This document shows positions 1 to 7,343 of a DNA stretch of 37,222 nucleotides, in pieces. A program made the translations under genes and the position numbers. The DNA is taken from positions 1-37,222 of the forward strand of contig CAOJUB010000019.1 in the NCBI GenBank assembly GCA_948443805.1, given 5' to 3'. The stretch is from an uncultured Clostridia bacterium. GTDB taxonomy: Bacteria > Bacillota > Clostridia > Oscillospirales > UBA644. The notes beneath the pieces are model-generated. The model made no database searches, was not told the origin of the DNA, and was given only the letters and a program-made list of their open reading frames with translations. Numbering within the stretch: the stretch's first letter is position 1; the number at the start of each line of letters is the position of its first letter.

Positions 1-35
1 ACATCCGAAGCTTTATATGGTCTTATTCTAATCAT
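1..35 (-). CDS. Probable GNAT-family protein, N-terminal codons only (cut by window edge)
   Basis: An ATG at 35 (minus strand) follows a GAGG box with an 8-base spacer and opens a frame reading MIRIRPYKASD before the window ends. This start resembles many GNAT acetyltransferases, which often begin M-I-R-I-R-P-Y or similar, but eleven residues cannot prove the family. It starts 39 bases beyond the stop of the GyrI-like gene, on the same strand, so it would be the next gene of that run (GNAT, GyrI-like, this gene). What is seen is the start codon, ribosome binding site and open frame. The family is inference. Confidence 0.45.
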   Translation of the reverse strand, partial: MIRIRPYKASD

Positions 36-74
36 ACATTTTTCCTCGCAAATCTGGAATTTGTGTTTTTATTT

Positions 75-710
75 TCATTTCTTAATTGGATGTCTTATCG
101 CTGTCTTTAATTTACTTACATCACATTTTCTTGGGTCGCTCAAATATATTTCGTGGTGTCGCCGTTTATCTGTTATATCTAGTTTATATCCATTTTCTTC
201 GGCAAATTGGTGCATTAAATCAATTGTTATCGGTTCGTCATCATAAGGACCTAAATGCATACATTGAACACATACCCCTTCATCATACGTTAAAAATTCA
301 ACTCTTGAAAAGTTTTGTTTCTTTTTCTTTGTTGCTTCTTCAATAGCCCAGTCAAAATCTTCTCTTGTTACAAAGTCTGGCAATCTTATAATAGATATAA
401 AGTGCATTGCGCCTTTATTATGATAATCAATAGCGCCATTCCTACCATCTTGCCACCAAAATCCCTCAAGTGGCGGAACAACATATTCAAAAAAACCATC
501 TATTTTATGAGTTCCTTTATAACTCATTTTTATGGTATAAGCAATACCATATAATAATCCTATTGTATTTTGATAATCTCCATTTTCTTCATTCGGATTT
601 CCTGTTCCACTAACGGCTATATAATTCATTCTTGGTATTTCTACAATACTAGGTTTATTCTTTGGCATATAAAACTCTTTGTATTCTTTCTTAAAATCAA
701 AAGTCATCAT
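75..710 (-). CDS. GyrI-like small-molecule-binding domain protein
   Basis: A stand-alone protein of 211 residues with the GyrI-like/AraC effector-binding fold. Features seen include an early IPRMNYIAVSGTGNP stretch, the EYVVPPLEGFWW segment, and a late YDEGVCVQCMHLGPYDDEP stretch followed by HHEIYLSDPRKC near the C-terminus, as in single-domain members of the family. These proteins bind hydrophobic or cationic ligands and some hydrolyse or sequester them; no DNA-binding domain is present here. The start at 710 is chosen because GGAG lies 6 bases upstream; an upstream in-frame ATG at 767 would overlap the preceding gene and has no clear site. It lies 32 bases after the GNAT gene on the same strand, so the two are probably co-transcribed. 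The ligand is unknown. The window holds two more GyrI-like domains, both inside MerR regulators (15259-17994 and 19476-20465). Confidence 0.8.
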   Translation of the reverse strand: MMTFDFKKEYKEFYMPKNKPSIVEIPRMNYIAVSGTGNPNEENGDYQNTIGLLYGIAYTIKMSYKGTHKIDGFFEYVVPPLEGFWWQDGRNGAIDYHNKGAMHFISIIRLPDFVTREDFDWAIEEATKKKKQNFSRVEFLTYDEGVCVQCMHLGPYDDEPITIDLMHQFAEENGYKLDITDKRRHHEIYLSDPRKCDVSKLKTAIRHPIKK

Positions 711-742
711 GAACATCTCCAATTGAAACAAAAAATGATGAT

Positions 743-1273
743 TTAGAGTGCACATTCCATCTGGCAATCAAACGGCTCTTTTTTAACATGCAATTGATGA
801 TACTCTTTTGCTTCTATACATCCCATACTTCTGTAAAACGCCTGACTTTCTATTGCGGAATGAGCGGAAATATATAGCTTTTTTGCTGCGTGACTTTTTG
901 CCCAGCCTTTTGCTGCATTAAAAAGCACCCTGCCAATTCCTTGCCTTCTCATATCTTCTGAAACATAGATATTTGTCAAATCAAGATACTGCCATGCGGA
1001 ACCGAACAAATTTCTTTCCACAGAAACAAATCCTTTGAGCTGATTATGATAAAGGGCAGCATAAACAAATCCGCCATTGCAAATCGTTTTCTGTAAATTG
1101 AAGATCAGTTCTTCATAGTCAGCTTCCGTCCATTCATCAATAAAGGGATCGTTCTCCACGGTCCATTGTCCATTGTGCTTGCGCAGGCACTTCGTGACTT
1201 TTTGGCGGCGGATAAAAGGAAGAAAGAGCTCCCTGCAAATCTCATTTTTCAATAAACTTCGATATGTTAACAT
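743..1273 (-). CDS. GNAT family N-acetyltransferase
   Basis: Predicted acetyl-CoA-dependent N-acyltransferase of 176 residues. The acetyl-CoA pyrophosphate-binding motif is RRQGIGR at residues 109-115, preceded by the beta-4 strand LDLTNIYVSEDM. The typical closing AFYRSMGC (145-152) follows, where the Tyr usually acts as general acid. The first 60 or so residues are basic and less typical. The start at 1273 (MLTYRS) is preferred over the in-frame ATG at 1309 because a GGAGAGAAGA site sits directly in front of it. The substrate cannot be told; family members modify small molecules, antibiotics or protein N-termini. It is followed by the GyrI-like gene on the same strand. Confidence 0.85.
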   Translation of the reverse strand: MLTYRSLLKNEICRELFLPFIRRQKVTKCLRKHNGQWTVENDPFIDEWTEADYEELIFNLQKTICNGGFVYAALYHNQLKGFVSVERNLFGSAWQYLDLTNIYVSEDMRRQGIGRVLFNAAKGWAKSHAAKKLYISAHSAIESQAFYRSMGCIEAKEYHQLHVKKEPFDCQMECAL

Positions 1274-1386
1274 TCTTCTCTCCAGAATAAATCCCAATTT
1301 TTCTATCAAACACTTGGAATGCAGCGGTTTGGTGAAATTGCCCTTTATTCATTACATCTTATCAATATATTATTTTTGCAGGCCGG

Positions 1387-2313
1387 TTATATTTTTCCCA
1401 TATTTTTCAGATAAAGCATATTGACCAATGCGTTATTGCTTTTCCACCAGTTTTTTGCGATCGCCCATTGTTCGGGGTACGCATTCCAGTCCCATGTAAC
1501 AGCCCATGAGCCGTCGGAAAGCTGTGTTTTTACGATAAAGTCACACTCATAGTCGGCAATTTCTTGATTGTCCGGATAAAAGACCGATTCTTTGCTGTTA
1601 AAAAACTGCGATGGTTTACAGGCGTAACAAGTTTCCCATTCTGATTTATTCTGCGTAATGTTGTTTTTTACCTGTTCAATCAGCTTTGCTTTACATGCGG
1701 ATAGGTCAATGAGATCCGTTTGACCGGATTCTTCGATATATTCTGCCATTCTGATATAGCAAAGCGCCGTATGCATATCATTCTGATCATTCGGGTAACT
1801 TTCCGCCAAATAAGCATCGCACGCTTCTTTTGCGATTCGGCAGCCAAGGTGATACCATTCACTGTCTTTTACAGAAAATCGGATAAGAAATCCTGCAAGA
1901 CAAGCCGTCGGGTTATAGGTATTCCGGCCGGGACTTTCGCTTTCGCTGTGCCACCAAGGAGCATGAGGATACTCGTTATTGTTTTTCACCGTATTCGCCC
2001 AAAAGTTATCTTCGAAGTCTTTCCCGCTTGTAAGATATTGAAGTATGCCCTGCACCATAGGATGGGTACGGTCCTGAAAGTCTATTTCATGTAAGATTTC
2101 CGTTGCGCACCATGTTTGTATGGGGGAGGAATTCGGATTCCAGGCGTCGGCTTCCAATGCGTGTCCGAAACCGCCGTCTTCATTTTGATAATGGGAGAGC
2201 GCATGCAATACCGCCTCTTTGCTTCCGTTTTCAAAATGATACTGCCACCGGGCACAATCAAGAGGTCTTGCGTTTCGGTAGATAAAATCCGCTGCTTTTT
2301 TGAATGTTTTCAT
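1387..2313 (-). CDS. Prenyltransferase/squalene-cyclase-fold (alpha-alpha toroid) protein
   Basis: A 308-residue protein of the terpenoid cyclase/protein prenyltransferase alpha-alpha toroid superfamily. QW-like repeats are visible: QNEDGGFG at residues 43-50 and QLSDGSWAVTWDW at 264-276, with Trp-rich segments between them (PWWHSE, PEQWAIAKNWW). The family's catalytic DxDD motif of squalene-hopene cyclases is not seen. It may therefore be one of the many short bacterial toroid proteins of unknown role rather than a cyclase. There is no signal peptide. The ATG at 2313 has AAGGTG a few bases upstream. The gene lies 61 bases after the FemAB gene on the same strand with no obvious terminator between them, so they may share a transcript. 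Fold confidence is good; function is unknown. Confidence 0.7.
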   Translation of the reverse strand: MKTFKKAADFIYRNARPLDCARWQYHFENGSKEAVLHALSHYQNEDGGFGHALEADAWNPNSSPIQTWCATEILHEIDFQDRTHPMVQGILQYLTSGKDFEDNFWANTVKNNNEYPHAPWWHSESESPGRNTYNPTACLAGFLIRFSVKDSEWYHLGCRIAKEACDAYLAESYPNDQNDMHTALCYIRMAEYIEESGQTDLIDLSACKAKLIEQVKNNITQNKSEWETCYACKPSQFFNSKESVFYPDNQEIADYECDFIVKTQLSDGSWAVTWDWNAYPEQWAIAKNWWKSNNALVNMLYLKNMGKI

Positions 2314-2374
2314 GTTATCACCTTTTTTCCTTATTCGAGTAGCCTGGCTTTCAGCAATTGTTCCATCGGGGAAT

Positions 2375-3664
2375 TTATTTTTTGCGGAAAATAATCCGTC
2401 TGAAATATTTCAGCTTGTTATGCAGCAGATCAAACAGTTTCGGATAAGTTACCAGCAGGTATTCTCCGGGCATTTCAACGAATTCTCCGTTGTGTTTCTG
2501 TTTGTGCAGATAAACGTCGTACATGGGGTCGTCTTTGATTTCTTTGGTTGAAAGTTTCAGGCTTCCGCCCATATTCATGGATTCCGCGCCGCACAGAATG
2601 CTGTCCCTGACCATGTCGTGATAGGTGGAGGTCAGTTTCAGGTCGCGCAGAAAAACCGAATTGGCGCCGTAAAGATAATGCGTTTTGTTTCCGAGGCTGA
2701 TGAAAAACCAGGCGGAAAGATAGGGGTCGTCGCGGTGTTTTTCGGCGGTCTGAATTCGTTTTTGTTTGGCTGCCAGCTGGCTTTCCAGCTCCCGTTTTGT
2801 CGGAAGAAGCCGGTTTTTTCTTTTTTCTGCCGTTTCGGGATTGTTCAGCTCTTTTTGGATCGCCTCCAGACGGCTTTCCAGTCCGCTGATCGCCTCCTGC
2901 GTCAGCGCGATATCTTTTTTGTGATCGTATTTATAGAGATAAAGGGTAACGAAATCCTTCAGATTTTCAGCGAACCGCAGGTAATAATCCCGGTCTCTGA
3001 CGCCGAATCCTTTTTTCTCATTGGTTTCTACCAGCAGCCGATGAAAGATATCAATGGCAAACGGCAGATTGTCTTTGTGATATTTTTCCAGCGTTGTTCC
3101 CCGGGTCTGCGCGTTCTGAATATCGGTTTTGAGGCCCTGCGTATAGTTTTGATAGACGCGCTGTTCTTCTTTGGTTGGATCGTTTTCCGGGTGAAAGCAG
3201 AGCCGGTAATTATTGGAGGGCTGAAGGGGAGGGAGTGGATTCCGGAACAAACCGGCCTGTTCCATGATTTTCCGGGGATCGGGGGATTCCGGTTCTCCGA
3301 ATTCGATTCGGTAATCGGCGTCGGGATCAAAGATGGTATAAACAATTTTTTTCTTTTTGGCAAATTCTTTGTAGTAGGTGAAAAATTCCTGCAGCAGGGT
3401 TTCGTTTTTCCAGTCGCAGACGCATCCTCTTGTTGCATAGCCGATACTGAACGGCGTAAGGAAAACGCCGAGACGGTAAACAATGCAGGATAAAACCGGC
3501 TTCTCCTGGCAAAACCCCATGATGGCGGAGGTCTTGTAAAAACTGCGGAAGGCTGCCCATTGTTCGGTTTGCTGAAAAATTCCGTTTTTTTCTCCGAAAG
3601 CGCTTGCTTCTTCTATCGGGACTTCCCGGAAAATATACGTTTTTGCTGTTGTGTTTTCGCTCAT
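2375..3664 (-). CDS. FemAB-family peptidoglycan bridge aminoacyltransferase (lipid II:glycine glycyltransferase type)
   Basis: Predicted non-ribosomal peptidyltransferase that moves amino acids from aminoacyl-tRNA onto the stem peptide of lipid II at the inner face of the membrane. It has 429 residues: an N-terminal GNAT-like subdomain (EQWAAFRSFY; LGVFLTPFSIGYATRG at 65-80), a long charged coiled-coil arm at about 255-312 that matches the antiparallel helical arm of FemA/FemX, and the C-terminal GNAT-like core with HYLYGANSVFLRDLKLTSTY and an E-S-M-N-M-G-G segment. The family's usual length is near 340-430. The start at 3664 has AAAGGA 9 bases upstream and a strong promoter at 3724-3752. It is divergent from proC. 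The amino acid added and the number of residues cannot be deduced. Confidence 0.9.
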   Translation of the reverse strand: MSENTTAKTYIFREVPIEEASAFGEKNGIFQQTEQWAAFRSFYKTSAIMGFCQEKPVLSCIVYRLGVFLTPFSIGYATRGCVCDWKNETLLQEFFTYYKEFAKKKKIVYTIFDPDADYRIEFGEPESPDPRKIMEQAGLFRNPLPPLQPSNNYRLCFHPENDPTKEEQRVYQNYTQGLKTDIQNAQTRGTTLEKYHKDNLPFAIDIFHRLLVETNEKKGFGVRDRDYYLRFAENLKDFVTLYLYKYDHKKDIALTQEAISGLESRLEAIQKELNNPETAEKRKNRLLPTKRELESQLAAKQKRIQTAEKHRDDPYLSAWFFISLGNKTHYLYGANSVFLRDLKLTSTYHDMVRDSILCGAESMNMGGSLKLSTKEIKDDPMYDVYLHKQKHNGEFVEMPGEYLLVTYPKLFDLLHNKLKYFRRIIFRKK

Positions 3665-3723
3665 ATTTTGGCGTCCTTTTCTCCGAATTCCAGCCGGTTT
3701 TTGTGATCCCGGCCATTTACTCT

Positions 3724-3752
3724 ATTATAGCATTATATCCCGGAAAAGTCAA
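3724..3752 (-). promoter_or_regulatory. Sigma-A-type promoter for the FemAB gene
   Basis: On the minus strand TTGACT (3752-3747) and TATAAT (3729-3724) are separated by exactly 17 bases and lie about 60 bases before the FemAB start codon. It is divergent from the proC promoter. Confidence 0.8.
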
Positions 3753-3817
3753 GAAATAACAGAGGCGAGGGGGACGGGCGGGAAAAATAAAAAAAAATCA
3801 AAATCTTTTTTTTTCGC

Positions 3818-3846
3818 TTTACAATTTCAGGGATGTATGGTATACT
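3818..3846 (+). promoter_or_regulatory. Sigma-A-type promoter for proC
   Basis: TTTACA (3818-3823) and TATACT (3841-3846) are separated by 17 bases, some 50 bases before the proC start. A run of A and T bases lies immediately upstream, which could act as an UP element. Confidence 0.75.
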
Positions 3847-3893
3847 ATAAATATATTGTCAGTTCATGTCAGAAAAACAGAAGGGGGATTCGT

Positions 3894-4709
3894 ATGGGTT
3901 ACAGAATCGGGTTTATCGGCGCGGGCAACATGGCGTCGGCTATCATCGTTTCGCTTCCGGGGAACGGATATGCCAAAGAGGATATCTACATTTATGATAT
4001 AGACGAGAAAAAGCAGGCGGAATTTGCCGCCGAAGGGTATCACACCGTTTCGGGCGCCGCAGATGTCGTCAATTTTGCCGATATTATTTTTCTCGCTGTC
4101 CGGCCGGCCGAAATGAAATCGGTTATTACCCTGATCAAACCGTTTATTACCAACCGTAAGGTTCTTGTTTCCGTTGCGGCCGGCGTTCCGATCGCTGCAG
4201 TCAAAAAATGGGCGGGAAAAGAATGTAAGGTCATTCGCGTTATGCCGAATATTGCCATGTCGGTTGGCTGCGGTGCCGCGGCGCTGAGTTATGAAATGCC
4301 GATTACCTACAATGAATTTATGGCGGTTCGGGGGATTTTTGAACTTTCGGGCATTGTTGAGGTTATTCCCGAAACCCGGATGAATGAAATTGTTGCGGTG
4401 AACGGTTCCGGCGCGGTTTATCTTTACAGCCTTGCCAACAGCATGATTAAGGGGGCGGTGAATCAGGGGATTGAACCGGATATCGCAAAGCGCCTGACAT
4501 TTCAGACGCTTCTTGGGGCAACGCAGATGATGATTACCAAGGACGACGACGTCGATACGTTGATTCGCAAGGTATGTTCCCCGAACGGAACAACGGCGAA
4601 AATTGTCGATATCCTTGAAAAAAGGGGAATGGAACAGATTATTTCTGATTCCATGCTGTCCTGCACCAAGCGCGCTGCGGAATTGGAACGGGAGGCCGAC
4701 CTGAAATAA
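3894..4709 (+). CDS. proC: Pyrroline-5-carboxylate reductase
   Basis: Last step of proline synthesis: NAD(P)H-dependent reduction of 1-pyrroline-5-carboxylate to L-proline in the cytoplasm. The protein has 271 residues, the normal size. The N-terminal Rossmann motif is GFIGAGNMASAI at 6-17. The nucleotide-binding sheet continues with IFLAVRPAEM, and VIRVMPNIAMSVGCGA follows, where P5C reductases have the VMPN segment. The C-terminal dimerisation helices carry NGSGAVYLYSLANSM and VCSPNGTTAKIV, which correspond to the family signature, although the usual Pro of GSGPAY is replaced by Val. The start at 3894 has AAGGGGG 6 bases upstream; upstream in-frame codons are part of the leader. It stands alone with its own promoter and no other proline genes nearby. 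Confidence 0.95.
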   Translation: MGYRIGFIGAGNMASAIIVSLPGNGYAKEDIYIYDIDEKKQAEFAAEGYHTVSGAADVVNFADIIFLAVRPAEMKSVITLIKPFITNRKVLVSVAAGVPIAAVKKWAGKECKVIRVMPNIAMSVGCGAAALSYEMPITYNEFMAVRGIFELSGIVEVIPETRMNEIVAVNGSGAVYLYSLANSMIKGAVNQGIEPDIAKRLTFQTLLGATQMMITKDDDVDTLIRKVCSPNGTTAKIVDILEKRGMEQIISDSMLSCTKRAAELEREADLK

Positions 4710-4882
4710 CCGGGGAAACAGTCGATGATTCTTCGTATAAAAGTTTCTTTTTCTTAATAAGTATCAGTGAAAAATTACGATATCGATAAAATTGTATGAC
4801 GAATACGTGTCGCCTTGCCGTGAAAATGAAGAATGAAGAGGTATAAGTCCGTATTTTTGTACTTTTCGTTTTCATTTGGTAA

Positions 4883-4918
4883 ATATCTACAAAAAGAAAA
4901 AATCTTTTTTGTAGATAT
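4883..4918. repeat. Perfect AT-rich inverted repeat in the ugpC leader
   Basis: A 13-base arm ATATCTACAAAAA (4883-4895) is repeated inverted at 4906-4918 with a 10-base centre. It lies 90-130 bases before the ABC ATPase start and about 30 bases before a TATAAT at 4949-4954. It could be an operator or an AT-rich terminator for proC; its weak stem makes operator the better guess. The remainder of 4710-5011 shows no gene. I could not find a well-spaced -35 box for the TATAAT. Confidence 0.5.
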
Positions 4919-5011
4919 ATGACCCTATATTTTTTCACAATTTTATTGTATAATAATTGCAATGAACAAATATGGCTTTGCTGCCGTACATCATTTCATG
5001 GAGGTTTTATA

Positions 5012-6133
5012 ATGGCCGGAGTAGTATTGAAAAATATTGGTAAGGTTTATCAGGGCGGTGTTCGCGCCGTTACCGATTTTAACCTTAAAATAAAAGATAA
5101 GGAATTTATTATTCTCGTTGGTCCTTCCGGTTGCGGAAAGTCTACGACGCTGAGAATGATCGCCGGGCTGGAAGAGATCAGCGAAGGCGAACTTTATATT
5201 GATGAAAGATTGGTTAACGATATCGCGCCGAAGGACAGAGACATCGCAATGGTGTTCCAGAACTATGCGCTGTATCCGCATATGACGGTTTATGAAAATA
5301 TGGCTTTCGGTTTGAAACTCCGTAAAGTTTCGAAAGAGGAAATCAAGAGAAGAGTTGACGAAGCAGCCCGGATTCTTGATATCTCGCACCTTCTTGACAG
5401 ACGTCCGAAGGCTCTGTCGGGCGGTCAGAGACAGCGTGTTGCGCTGGGTCGTGCAATCGTCCGTGAACCGAAGGTCTTCCTTCTTGACGAACCGCTTTCC
5501 AACCTGGACGCAAAACTTCGTGCGCAGATGAGAACGGAGCTTTCTAAACTGCATCTTAGACTTGGCACTACCTTTATTTACGTAACGCATGACCAGACTG
5601 AGGCTATGACGATGGCTGACCGGATCGTTGTTATGAAAGACGGATTTATTCAGCAGGTCGATACGCCGCAGAATCTGTATGAAGAGCCCTGCAACCTCTT
5701 CGTTGCCGGCTTTATCGGTTCTCCGCAGATGAACTTTGTCGAAGCCAAACTGACCAAGAGAGGCGACGATATGTTTGTTAATTTCGCAGACTTCTCGCTG
5801 AAACTGCCGAAAGAAAAGATTATGACCGAGCGGTATGACAAACTGATGTCTTATGGCGGAAAGCAGGTCGTTATGGGTGTCCGTCCTGAGAATATTCATG
5901 ATGAAGAGGAAGATCTTGCGAAATATCCCGACAGCATTATTACCGTTAATGTCGAGGTTACCGAGCTGATGGGCGCTGAAACTTTCCTGTATCTTGATGC
6001 AAAAGAGAATAAGCTGACGGCGAGAGTTTCTCCCTATACCAAAGCAAAACCCGGCGATACGATCAATGTTGCAATCGATATGTCCAGAATTCATCTGTTC
6101 GACATCGACACCGAGGAAACAATTATCAACTAA
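5012..6133 (+). CDS. ugpC: Sugar ABC transporter ATP-binding protein, MsmK/UgpC/MalK type
   Basis: ATPase subunit that powers carbohydrate importers of the CUT1 class at the cytoplasmic face of the membrane. The protein has 373 residues with all ABC motifs intact: Walker [10 protein letters not shown] (37-45), Q-loop Gln84, signature LSGGQ (136-140), Walker B VFLLDEP (near 155-161) and the switch His in [15 protein letters not shown] (near 193). The C-terminal 130 or so residues form the TOBE/OB regulatory domain typical of MalK relatives ([14 protein letters not shown]). The start at 5012 has GGAGG 7 bases upstream; the longer upstream frame is leader sequence. No permease or binding-protein gene is adjacent, and the gene has its own terminator. 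In Firmicutes such orphan ATPases (MsmX/MsmK) serve several sugar importers encoded elsewhere; that role is inferred here. Confidence 0.93.
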   Translation: MAGVVLKNIGKVYQGGVRAVTDFNLKIKDKEFIILVGPSGCGKSTTLRMIAGLEEISEGELYIDERLVNDIAPKDRDIAMVFQNYALYPHMTVYENMAFGLKLRKVSKEEIKRRVDEAARILDISHLLDRRPKALSGGQRQRVALGRAIVREPKVFLLDEPLSNLDAKLRAQMRTELSKLHLRLGTTFIYVTHDQTEAMTMADRIVVMKDGFIQQVDTPQNLYEEPCNLFVAGFIGSPQMNFVEAKLTKRGDDMFVNFADFSLKLPKEKIMTERYDKLMSYGGKQVVMGVRPENIHDEEEDLAKYPDSIITVNVEVTELMGAETFLYLDAKENKLTARVSPYTKAKPGDTINVAIDMSRIHLFDIDTEETIIN

Positions 6134-6176
6134 CGTGGTATGAAAATGTTTAAAATCTCCTTTCGATATTGAATAT

Positions 6177-6224
6177 CAGACCCATTCGGCTTGAGAAATC
6201 GAGTCGAATGGGTCTGTTGTTTTA
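6177..6224 (+). terminator. Rho-independent terminator after ugpC
   Basis: CAGACCCATTCG (6177-6188) pairs perfectly with CGAATGGGTCTG (6205-6216) and is followed by TTGTTTTA. It ends the ABC ATPase transcript and lies only about 30 bases before the sigma-factor start, so read-through could still feed that gene. Confidence 0.85.
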
Positions 6225-6249
6225 TCTTTCGTTTTACGGAGGTTCTGTT

Positions 6250-6738
6250 TTGTCTCTTTCCCGTTCGTTTGAAGAATTATTGAATGAATATCTTCCGATG
6301 ATCCGCAGTATCGCTTCCTCTTTTCCCGCGTATTACCGGGAAGATTTGATGCAGGAGGGGAGTTTCGGCCTGAGCAAGGCGTTGAATTCCTATAAAGAAT
6401 CGCTGGGCGTTCCGTTTAAATTTTATGCCCGCGCCTGTATCAAAAACAGCGTTTACTCGGCTTACCGTAGGCTTTGCCGCAACGAAGCGCTGGATCGGAT
6501 TGACGACCGGCAGCAGTCTTCAGACGAAATGCTGGAAGATACGGTAATTGAGCAGAAGGATATCGAGGCGTTTTTTCATCGTCTGCGGGAGAATCTTTCT
6601 GAGATGGAAACCAAAATTCTTTCGGAGTATTTGCAGGATAAAAGTTACGAGGAAATCGCGCTGTCCCTGCATGTTTCTCCGAAAACTGTGGATAATTCAC
6701 TGTTCCGCATTAAAGCAAAAATAAAAAAATTATATTAA
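6250..6738 (+). CDS. Short sigma-70 family RNA polymerase sigma factor (SigH-like)
   Basis: Predicted sigma factor of 162 residues that would direct RNA polymerase to its own promoter class. Region 2 is visible at about 31-75 (EDLMQEGSFGLSKALNSY, then FKFYARACIKNSVYSAYRR, the 2.3/2.4 DNA-melting and -10 recognition segment). Region 4 is visible at about 115-160 (LSEMETKILSEYLQDKSYEEIA, followed by the helix-turn-helix HVSPKTVDNSLFRIKAKIKK). There is no region 1 or 3. The start is a TTG at 6250 with GGAGG 7 bases upstream; an ATG frame beginning at 6169 would be translated through the preceding terminator hairpin and is unlikely. No anti-sigma factor gene is adjacent. Region 2 resembles sporulation/stationary-phase SigH more than ECF factors, but the target regulon is unknown. 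Confidence 0.8.
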   Translation: MSLSRSFEELLNEYLPMIRSIASSFPAYYREDLMQEGSFGLSKALNSYKESLGVPFKFYARACIKNSVYSAYRRLCRNEALDRIDDRQQSSDEMLEDTVIEQKDIEAFFHRLRENLSEMETKILSEYLQDKSYEEIALSLHVSPKTVDNSLFRIKAKIKKLY

Positions 6739-6832
6739 ATCTGCCCTAATAGAGAAATAAAGTCCGGCAACGCACAGACAATTGGCATTTTTAAGGCGCT
6801 TCTACATGAACCTTTCGCACGGATGAGGGGAA

Positions 6833-6964
6833 ATGGAAGAACTGCTTGAAAACATACGTTTCATGTTAGAAATGGCTTTTTACGGTGTTCTTAAGGCTTT
6901 TACAAGGCGGTGCAAATCCTCCGGGGGCGAAAAATCAGCCGATTATCGGCAATATATTAAGTGA
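6833..6964 (+). CDS. Possible small protein, 43 residues
   Basis: A short frame starts at an ATG with GAGGGGAA directly upstream and codes for MEELLENIRFMLEMAFYGVL followed by a basic, Gly/Ser-containing tail (KAFTRRCKSSGGEK). The first half could form an amphipathic helix with a hydrophobic centre. It ends 11 bases before the zinc-ribbon start, and its last codons contain part of that gene's ribosome binding site, so translation may be coupled. I recognise no family. The support is the ribosome binding site and the tight spacing; a chance frame of this length is quite possible. The rest of 6739-6960 shows no clear terminator or promoter. Confidence 0.35.
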   Translation: MEELLENIRFMLEMAFYGVLKAFTRRCKSSGGEKSADYRQYIK

Positions 6965-6975
6965 GGTATATACAC

Positions 6976-7245
6976 ATGTATCAGGACAAAGAAATAGTAT
7001 GTAAAGACTGTGGCAACACGTTTGTTTTCACGGCCGGCGAGCAGGAATTCTATGCAGAGAAAGGTTTCCAGAATGAGCCGAAAAGCTGCAAAGAGTGCAG
7101 AGCTGCGAAAAAAAGAGGCAATAAGGAATATTTTGTAGGCGTTTGCTCCGGTTGCGGCGGCGAAGCGAAAGTTCCCTTCAAGCCCACGGAAGACAGACCG
7201 ATTTACTGCAGCGAATGTTTCGCTAAAATGAAGGAAGCTGAATAA
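6976..7245 (+). CDS. Zinc-ribbon domain protein (double CxxC ribbon)
   Basis: An 89-residue protein made of two treble-Cys-pair modules. The first is the probable zinc-binding domain with Cys9/Cys12 and Cys38/Cys41 (VCKDCGNTFVFTAGEQEFYAEKG, then KSCKECRAAKK). The second has CSGCGGEAKVPFKPTEDRPIYCSEC with Cys57/Cys60 and Cys78/Cys81. Both are widespread in Firmicutes and other bacteria as small cytoplasmic proteins of unknown role, presumed to bind nucleic acid or protein. The ATG at 6976 is preferred over the GTG at 6961 because GAGG lies upstream of the ATG. A good terminator follows at 7283-7325. Confidence 0.85.
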   Translation: MYQDKEIVCKDCGNTFVFTAGEQEFYAEKGFQNEPKSCKECRAAKKRGNKEYFVGVCSGCGGEAKVPFKPTEDRPIYCSECFAKMKEAE

Positions 7246-7282
7246 GTTTCCGGCCTGAAAAGGTTATAATCCGTGCCGTAGG

Positions 7283-7325
7283 GAGAGGTCGGGCAAGTTT
7301 GTCCGCCCTCTCTTTTGATTTTTCC
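7283..7325 (+). terminator. Rho-independent terminator after the zinc-ribbon gene
   Basis: GAGAGG (7283-7288) pairs with CCTCTC (7307-7312), with further CGG/CCG pairing inside after one mismatch. It is followed by TTTTGATTTTT. It separates the zinc-ribbon gene from the rsuA transcript. Confidence 0.75.
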
Positions 7326-7343
7326 GAATGGAAAGGATTTTTT

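Noticed and set aside
2618-3493. Plus-strand open frame of 291 codons, and several others within the FemAB gene
   Set aside because: Antisense or shifted frames of the FemAB gene, rich in Phe/Gly as expected from the opposite strand.
4991-6094. Long minus-strand open frame (367 codons) opposite ugpC
   Set aside because: It is the antisense shadow of a fully motif-bearing ABC ATPase; the translation has no domain and no ribosome binding site.
7265-7270. TATAAT as a promoter for rsuA
   Set aside because: No acceptable -35 box at 16-18 bases upstream, and it lies before the terminator hairpin of the preceding gene.
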